From Bacteroidota bacterium (GTDB taxonomy: Bacteria; Bacteroidota; Bacteroidia; Chitinophagales; Chitinophagaceae): a stretch of 64,000 bases of DNA. Positions 59,346 through 64,000 of the stretch are shown piece by piece. The stretch lies in assembly GCA_024640255.1 (NCBI GenBank), contig JAHEFI010000002.1, positions 1 to 64,000 of the forward strand, written 5' to 3'. The notes beneath the pieces are model-generated. The model was not told the DNA's origin. It did no database searches and saw nothing but the letters and a program-made list of their open reading frames with translations. The number at the start of each line of letters is the position of its first letter. Within the stretch, counting starts at the first letter, position 1. A program made the translations under genes and the position numbers.

Positions 59346-62078
59346 CTATTCTATCACTGGTTGTAACCATCTAGTGATATATTCTAAAGATTGATTTTTT
59401 CTTTTTGAATAATCTTCTACTTGATCTTGTTGAATTTTACCTAATCCAAAGTACTGGCTTTGTGGATTTGCAAAGTACCATCCGCAAACACTAGACGCTG
59501 GATACATCGCCAAGCTTTCTGTTAAACTAATACCAGTATGCTCTTGACCATTTAATAATTCAAATAAAGTATACTTCTCGGTATGATCTGGACATGCAGG
59601 ATATCCTGGTGCAGGTCTGATACCAACATATTGTTCTTTGATCAATGATTCATTATCTAATTGCTCGTCTTTTGCATAGCCCCAATAGTGTGTTCTGGTT
59701 TGCGCATGCAAGTATTCTGCAAAAGCTTCAGCTAATCTATCTGCTAAAGCTTGTAAGATAATTTTATTGTAGTCGTCGTGATTTTCTTCAAAGGCTTTGA
59801 TATGTTTTTCAATGCCATGAATAGTTACAGCAAACGCACCTAAATAATCTTCTTTATTTTCTGAAGCTGGACAAATAAAATCTGCTAAAGAGAAATTAGG
59901 CTGACCTGCTGCTTTTTTAGATTGCTGTCTTAAAAAATGCAATGAAACTTCTTTGCCATTATTATTTAAAATAACATCGTCTTCTTTGGCAGTTGCTGGC
60001 CAAAATCCAATGGCTCCTTTTGCTGTTAACCATTTTTCTTTGATAATGGTATTTAAAAGGGTAGTAGCGTCTTGGTATAATTTACTCGCTACTTCACCTA
60101 CTTTTTCATCTGTTAAAATAGCAGGGAAATTTCCGTGTAATTCCCAAGCAATAAAGAATGGCTTCCAATCTATATAAGGAACCAATACAGATAAATCATC
60201 TATTGTAATGGCTTTGTTACCCGTAAAACTTGGAGGGGTTACTTTGAAATTACTCCAGTCTATTACCATTTTGTTTTGTAAAGCTTCTTTGTAAGGTAAA
60301 CTTTGCTTTACTGTTTTCTTATTATCAAAATCTGCTTTCAGTTGCGTATAAGTGGTATCTAATTCTGATAAGAAGGTTTTTTTCTGTTCTTTGTTTAATA
60401 AAGATCCAGCCACTGTTACACTTCTTGATGCGTCTAATACATGAATTACACCATTTTCATATTCAGGAGCAATCTTCACCGCGGTATGCATTCTGGAAGT
60501 AGTTGCACCACCAATCATTAAAGGAATATTCATTCCTCTTCTCTTCATCTCTTTGGCAATATGCACCATCTCATCTAATGAAGGAGTAATCAATCCACTC
60601 AATCCAATAATATCCACCTGATGTTTTTCTGCTTCTGCTAATATTTTATCAGCAGGCACCATTACACCAATATCTATAATTTCATATCCATTACAACCTA
60701 ATACTACACCCACAATATTTTTACCAATATCATGCACATCCCCTTTTACAGTAGCTAATAATATTTTAGCGGGTCCTTTGGTTTCGCCATTAGGAGTAGT
60801 AGAAGCTAATTTGATTCTTTCTTTTTCAGCTTCAATGTATGGAGTTAATACTGCCACACTTTTTTTCATTACACGAGCGCTCTTTACTACCTGAGGTAAA
60901 AACATTTTACCTGCACCAAATAAATCACCAACTTGGTTCATTCCTGCCATCAAAGGACCTTCGATCACTTCTAATGGTGCACTATATTGTAACCTTGCTT
61001 CTTCTGTATCTTCTTCGATAAAATCTGTGATACCATTGATTAATGAGTGAGCCAATCTTTTCTCTACTGTGTCATTTCTCCAAGCTAATTTTATTTTATT
61101 GGCTTCTTCTGAAGATTGACCTGCATTTTCTCCACTTGCTTTTAAATTATCTGCATATTGAATTAATGCTTCTGTTGCTTGGTTATTATCGTTGTTTTTA
61201 TTTAGGATAACATCTTCGCAAAGATTTCTTAATACTGGATCAATTTCATCGTATACTGCTAACTGTCCTGCATTTACAATACCCATATCCATTCCAGCAT
61301 TTACTGCATGGTATAAGAATACTGCATGTATCGCTTCTCTTACTGCTTCGTTTCCTCTAAAAGAAAAAGATACATTCGAAACACCACCACTTACTTTTGC
61401 TAATGGCATTTTTTGCTTAATGATTCTAGTAGCTTCAATAAAATCTACCGCATAGTTATTATGTTCTTCTATACCAGTTGCTACTGCAAAAATATTAGGG
61501 TCAAAAATGATATCCTGTGGATCAAATCCAACCTTCTCTACTAATATCTTATAAGCTCTTTCACAAATTTCTACTTTACGATCTTTTGTATCAGCTTGCC
61601 CTACTTCATCAAATGCCATAACAATTACCGCTGCACCATAAGCTTTACAAATATGTGCTTGTTCTATGAATTTTTCTTCTCCCTCTTTCATAGAGATAGA
61701 GTTCACAATACATTTTCCTTGTACACATTTTAAACCTGCTTCGATGATTTCAAATTTAGAGCTATCAATCATCACTGGTATACGAGCAATATCTGGTTCA
61801 CTTTGTAATAAATTCAAATAAGTGGTCATGGCTTTCACACCTTCTAATAAGGCATCGTCCATGTTCACGTCAATAATTTGTGCACCACTCTCTACTTGTT
61901 GACGAGCAACTGATAAAGCTTCTTCGTATTTATTTTCTTTAATGAGTCTTGCAAATTTTTTGGAACCTGTTACATTGGTTCTCTCACCCACATTCACAAA
62001 ATTGGTTTCTGGACGAATCACCAAAGGTTCTAATCCAGCTAATCTTAAATAAGGCTTAATAATTATCGTTTCGCTCAT
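59346..62078 (-). CDS. metH: Methionine synthase, folate/B12/activation part of a two-gene MetH
   Basis: 910 aa. Carries the pterin-binding domain ([20 protein letters not shown]), the cap/B12 region with [20 protein letters not shown] (the cobalamin-ligating DxHxxG) and the AdoMet-binding activation domain ([18 protein letters not shown], then [17 protein letters not shown]). The homocysteine-binding domain is encoded by the upstream gene; four bases separate its stop from this ATG. A frameshift is unlikely because both open frames are clean and the two-gene form is known in Bacteroidota. Product: transfers the methyl group of methyltetrahydrofolate through B12 to homocysteine. Confidence 0.95.
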   Translation of the reverse strand: MSETIIIKPYLRLAGLEPLVIRPETNFVNVGERTNVTGSKKFARLIKENKYEEALSVARQQVESGAQIIDVNMDDALLEGVKAMTTYLNLLQSEPDIARIPVMIDSSKFEIIEAGLKCVQGKCIVNSISMKEGEEKFIEQAHICKAYGAAVIVMAFDEVGQADTKDRKVEICERAYKILVEKVGFDPQDIIFDPNIFAVATGIEEHNNYAVDFIEATRIIKQKMPLAKVSGGVSNVSFSFRGNEAVREAIHAVFLYHAVNAGMDMGIVNAGQLAVYDEIDPVLRNLCEDVILNKNNDNNQATEALIQYADNLKASGENAGQSSEEANKIKLAWRNDTVEKRLAHSLINGITDFIEEDTEEARLQYSAPLEVIEGPLMAGMNQVGDLFGAGKMFLPQVVKSARVMKKSVAVLTPYIEAEKERIKLASTTPNGETKGPAKILLATVKGDVHDIGKNIVGVVLGCNGYEIIDIGVMVPADKILAEAEKHQVDIIGLSGLITPSLDEMVHIAKEMKRRGMNIPLMIGGATTSRMHTAVKIAPEYENGVIHVLDASRSVTVAGSLLNKEQKKTFLSELDTTYTQLKADFDNKKTVKQSLPYKEALQNKMVIDWSNFKVTPPSFTGNKAITIDDLSVLVPYIDWKPFFIAWELHGNFPAILTDEKVGEVASKLYQDATTLLNTIIKEKWLTAKGAIGFWPATAKEDDVILNNNGKEVSLHFLRQQSKKAAGQPNFSLADFICPASENKEDYLGAFAVTIHGIEKHIKAFEENHDDYNKIILQALADRLAEAFAEYLHAQTRTHYWGYAKDEQLDNESLIKEQYVGIRPAPGYPACPDHTEKYTLFELLNGQEHTGISLTESLAMYPASSVCGWYFANPQSQYFGLGKIQQDQVEDYSKRKNQSLEYITRWLQPVIE

Positions 62079-62082
62079 AATA

Positions 62083-63096
62083 TTATATTGTTGTATCAAG
62101 AACAGGCAAACTTCTTGGAGTTAAATTTCTAACATTGTCTGCCATTTGTTTAATATGATCGGGTGTTGTACCACAACATCCACCAACTATATTTACAAAT
62201 TTATTCTTTGCCCATTCTTCAATAAAATGTCCTGTCTGATGTGGTGCTTCATCGTATTGTCCCATTGCGTTAGGTAATCCAGCATTAGGATAAGCCGAAG
62301 TATAACATGAAGCAATTTGAGAAAGCTCTTCAATATGTGATCTCATTTCTTGCGCACCTAATGCACAGTTTAAGCCTACACTTAGCGGCTTGGCATGTTC
62401 AACAGAAGTATAGAATGCTTCTAATGTTTGTCCACTTAAAGTTCTACCAGATGCATCTGTGATAGTACCACTAATCATTATAGGTAATTCTGCTTTACCT
62501 ATTTTTCTATAATATTCCTTGATTGCAAAAATTGCAGCTTTTGCATTTAAGGTATCAAAAATGGTTTCTACTAATAATACATCTACACCTGCTTCGTCTA
62601 ATCCTTTGATTTGTTCTGTATAAGCTACTACTACTTCATCAAAAGTAACTGCTCTATATCCTGGATTATTTACATCAGGAGACAAGCTCAATGTTTTATT
62701 CAAAGGTCCAATAGATCCAGCTATATATTTCTCTGAAGTATTGGGATGTTTTGATTTGTATTGATTAATCGCTTCTCTTACGCATTTTACTGCAGCAACA
62801 TTTAACTCGTAAGCTAATTCTTGCATATCGTAATCTGCCATGGCAATAGAAGTACTACTGAAAGTATTGGTTTCAATTATATCTGCACCTGCTTCTAAAT
62901 ATTGTAAATGTATACCTGTAATAATTTCAGGCTGTGTAATACATAATAAATCGTTATTACCTTTTACATCCGTATGCCAGTTGGCAAAACGCTTTCCACG
63001 ATAATCTTCTTCAGTTAATTTATGACGCTGTACCATGGTACCCATGGCGCCATCAATTACTAAAATTCTTTTTTTAAGTTCCTCTCTTATTGACAT
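62083..63096 (-). CDS. metH: Homocysteine S-methyltransferase domain protein (N-terminal part of MetH)
   Basis: 337 aa. Zinc-binding homocysteine domain of methionine synthase. [17 protein letters not shown] opens it, with [20 protein letters not shown], the zinc Cys in [14 protein letters not shown] and the Cys pair in [12 protein letters not shown]. It ends in [18 protein letters not shown] and the folate/B12 half starts four bases after. An S-methylmethionine-dependent alternative is less likely because the large MetH half follows. It is preceded by a structured leader and a strong promoter. Confidence 0.94.
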   Translation of the reverse strand: MSIREELKKRILVIDGAMGTMVQRHKLTEEDYRGKRFANWHTDVKGNNDLLCITQPEIITGIHLQYLEAGADIIETNTFSSTSIAMADYDMQELAYELNVAAVKCVREAINQYKSKHPNTSEKYIAGSIGPLNKTLSLSPDVNNPGYRAVTFDEVVVAYTEQIKGLDEAGVDVLLVETIFDTLNAKAAIFAIKEYYRKIGKAELPIMISGTITDASGRTLSGQTLEAFYTSVEHAKPLSVGLNCALGAQEMRSHIEELSQIASCYTSAYPNAGLPNAMGQYDEAPHQTGHFIEEWAKNKFVNIVGGCCGTTPDHIKQMADNVRNLTPRSLPVLDTTI

Positions 63097-63110
63097 ACCT
63101 ATATTTTTTA

Positions 63111-63225
63111 TGCAGCTGCCTAAGGAGAGATTTTAATAAAGGGGAGTCGATTGGTGTATCGTTTATTAGTTCTTTTCTCCTTACGGATGGCAGGTTGAAC
63201 AATAAACAAATCCCACCTGCAGTTG
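63111..63225 (-). promoter_or_regulatory. Structured leader of the metH operon, candidate riboswitch
   Basis: The message starts with ~130 untranslated bases that can form an H-type pseudoknot: GCAGGT (63220-63215) with ACCTGC (63195-63190), and GTTTATTGTTC (63207-63197) with GAACTAATAAAC (63172-63161, one bulge). It can instead form a competing hairpin: CTGCC plus TAAGGAGA (63193-63189, 63183-63176) with TCTCCTTA plus GGCAG (63128-63116). The two folds share bases 63190-63193. A ligand such as S-adenosylmethionine or cobalamin is plausible for metH, but no known riboswitch core (SAM-I box, B12 box) was recognised. Confidence 0.55.
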
Positions 63226-63230
63226 CGGAG

Positions 63231-63262
63231 CAAAGTTAGTATAGAACTAGTTTGTAGCCAAA
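63231..63262 (-). promoter_or_regulatory. metH operon promoter (-33/-7)
   Basis: The minus strand has TTTG at 63262-63259, 20 bases of spacer, then TAACTTTG at 63238-63231, a good match to the Bacteroidota consensus. Transcription would start at about 63225, leaving ~130 bases of leader. Confidence 0.7.
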
Positions 63263-63264
63263 TA

Positions 63265-63795
63265 CTATTGGTAAGCAGCAGTTACTTCAACATTGATCTT
63301 ATCGGCCACCATTTTGATTAAAAGGCCACCAATTCCAAAATCTTTCAAAGTCACGGTAAATTTAGCAGTAGCTATTGGATTACCACCTTTGATTTCTATT
63401 GTACCATTGGTCTGCATTGCTTTATTGACACCATGAACCTGCATATTACCTTTTACGGTGATTGGGTAAACGCCATCTTTCTTGAAATTAACACTAGAAA
63501 TATTAATGATTTTGCCATTAAAGAAGGCTCTTGGAAACTTATCACTCTCTACATATTCTTCATTAAAATGCTCTTGCATTTTATCCATATCAAAAGTAAA
63601 ATCTTTCATAAGCATGATGAAACTCAAGTCACCATTAGCTTGTAGACGACTCACTGCTTTTTTGTTGGTTGCATCAATATCATTATCATCCACTGCAATA
63701 AATCTTACTACTGCTGTTGAAGTACTATAATTTTTTTGAGCAGCTACGGTTCCGCTGATCATTAAAAGGCTTAAAGCAACTACTAGGTTTTTCAT
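63265..63795 (-). CDS. YceI family protein
   Basis: 176 aa exported lipocalin-like protein that binds polyisoprenoids in homologues. Signal peptide KNLVVALSLLMISGTVAAQ is followed by SRLQANGDLSFIMLMKDFTF, ESDKFPRAFFNGKIINISSV and KGNMQVHGVNKAMQTNGTI, typical of YceI. I use the ATG at 63795; the extra N-terminal residues from 63816 are outside the signal. It lies 3 bases from the metH promoter box and 66 bases after the recR stop. Confidence 0.9.
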   Translation of the reverse strand: MKNLVVALSLLMISGTVAAQKNYSTSTAVVRFIAVDDNDIDATNKKAVSRLQANGDLSFIMLMKDFTFDMDKMQEHFNEEYVESDKFPRAFFNGKIINISSVNFKKDGVYPITVKGNMQVHGVNKAMQTNGTIEIKGGNPIATAKFTVTLKDFGIGGLLIKMVADKINVEVTAAYQ

Positions 63796-63861
63796 ATCAA
63801 TATGTTTAAATACCAAAATCGATGTTTGAACATCAAAATTAGTGTTTTTAATAATAACAAT

Positions 63862-64000
63862 CTATTTTATGTATTGTTGAACGGGTTGACGGTTGGAAAT
63901 GCTCTTTCCAAGGGTCATTTCGTCGGCATATTCTAATTCACCTCCAAAAGCAATGCCCCTTGCAATGGTAGTAATGCGACATGTACTATCCGCCAGCTTT
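63862..64000 (-). CDS. recR: Recombination protein RecR (3' end only)
   Basis: The last 45 residues before the stop at 63862 are readable: TTIARGIAFGGELEYADEMT is the Toprim-domain end of RecR, and LGKSISNRQPVQQYIK is the tail. The 5' part lies beyond the window. RecR acts with RecF and RecO in recombinational repair. YceI follows in the same direction. Confidence 0.93.
   Translation of the reverse strand, partial: KLADSTCRITTIARGIAFGGELEYADEMTLGKSISNRQPVQQYIK

Noticed and set aside
62078-62090. Possible frameshift splitting metH.
   Set aside because: The break lies at a domain boundary, both parts have good starts and ends, and the two-gene form is known in Bacteroidota.
1-64000. CRISPR arrays, tRNA or rRNA genes, insertion sequences and prophage genes.
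   Set aside because: I saw no regularly spaced repeats, no cloverleaf-like sequences in the short intergenic gaps, no transposase or integrase motifs and no rRNA signatures.

Overview
The window looks like a chromosomal segment of a low-GC Bacteroidota bacterium, most likely family Chitinophagaceae (inference). Support: the Bacteroidota-type -7 promoter element TAnnTTTG recurs in intergenic regions; Shine-Dalgarno sequences are mostly weak; and there are lineage markers (IPExxxVDY protein, GldC, a PorG-like DUF6089 protein, two tandem OmpH/Skp chaperones, DUF4286, ribosomal protein THX, MetH encoded as two genes). It is almost all coding. No insertion sequence, prophage, CRISPR array, tRNA or rRNA was seen, and no intergenic gap exceeds 300 bases.

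Layout. 1-8.2 kb: truncated M28 peptidase, IPExxxVDY protein, selD and birA on the minus strand, then rsfS, ftsH, a LUD protein, lpxH and an MscS channel. 8.2-22.4 kb: divergent MerR regulator and an unknown gene, gldC, yqeY, cvpA, a hydrolase, a CBS protein, then an envelope block (BamA-like barrel, nadK, PorG-like, uppS, bamA, two skp/ompH, murI) followed by rpmH, rnpA and yidD. 22.4-34 kb: superoxide dismutase, tadA, and a two-armed sugar cluster around a divergent promoter region. The minus arm has a Gfo/Idh/MocA oxidoreductase, a sugar isomerase, a lipoprotein cytochrome c and a DUF1080 protein. The plus arm has a TIM-barrel protein, a GMC oxidoreductase, its Tat-signal small subunit and another TIM-barrel protein. 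A class V aminotransferase and a Tat-exported Gfo/Idh/MocA protein follow.

34-46.8 kb: aldehyde dehydrogenase, Cys-type glutathione peroxidase, dusB, CPBP protease, cdsA and psd (phospholipid synthesis), YjjG-type phosphatase, SDR, TIGR02757 protein, a Cys/Met-metabolism PLP enzyme, a deoxyhypusine-synthase-like protein and a second M28 peptidase. 46.8-64 kb: rpiB, tatC, a CNNM/CorC protein, aldo/keto reductase, lptC with an outer-membrane protein and coaX, a glycosyltransferase, meaB, a small CxxC membrane protein, THX, HU, DUF4286, exonuclease III, an unknown exported protein, a LOG protein, the two-gene MetH, a YceI protein and the 3' end of recR.

How the parts connect. LpxH, LptC, BamA, two Skp-like chaperones, UppS, MurI and CdsA/Psd together make envelope biogenesis the main theme. 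The sugar cluster looks like a periplasmic glycoside 3-oxidation module: a signal-less GMC flavoprotein probably travels through Tat with its lipoprotein partner and may pass electrons to the lipoprotein cytochrome c. TatC is encoded about 17 kb away. The most unusual non-coding signal is the leader of the metH operon. It has a -33/-7 promoter followed by about 130 nt that can fold into an H-type pseudoknot or into a competing long hairpin close to the start codon, which makes it a candidate riboswitch.
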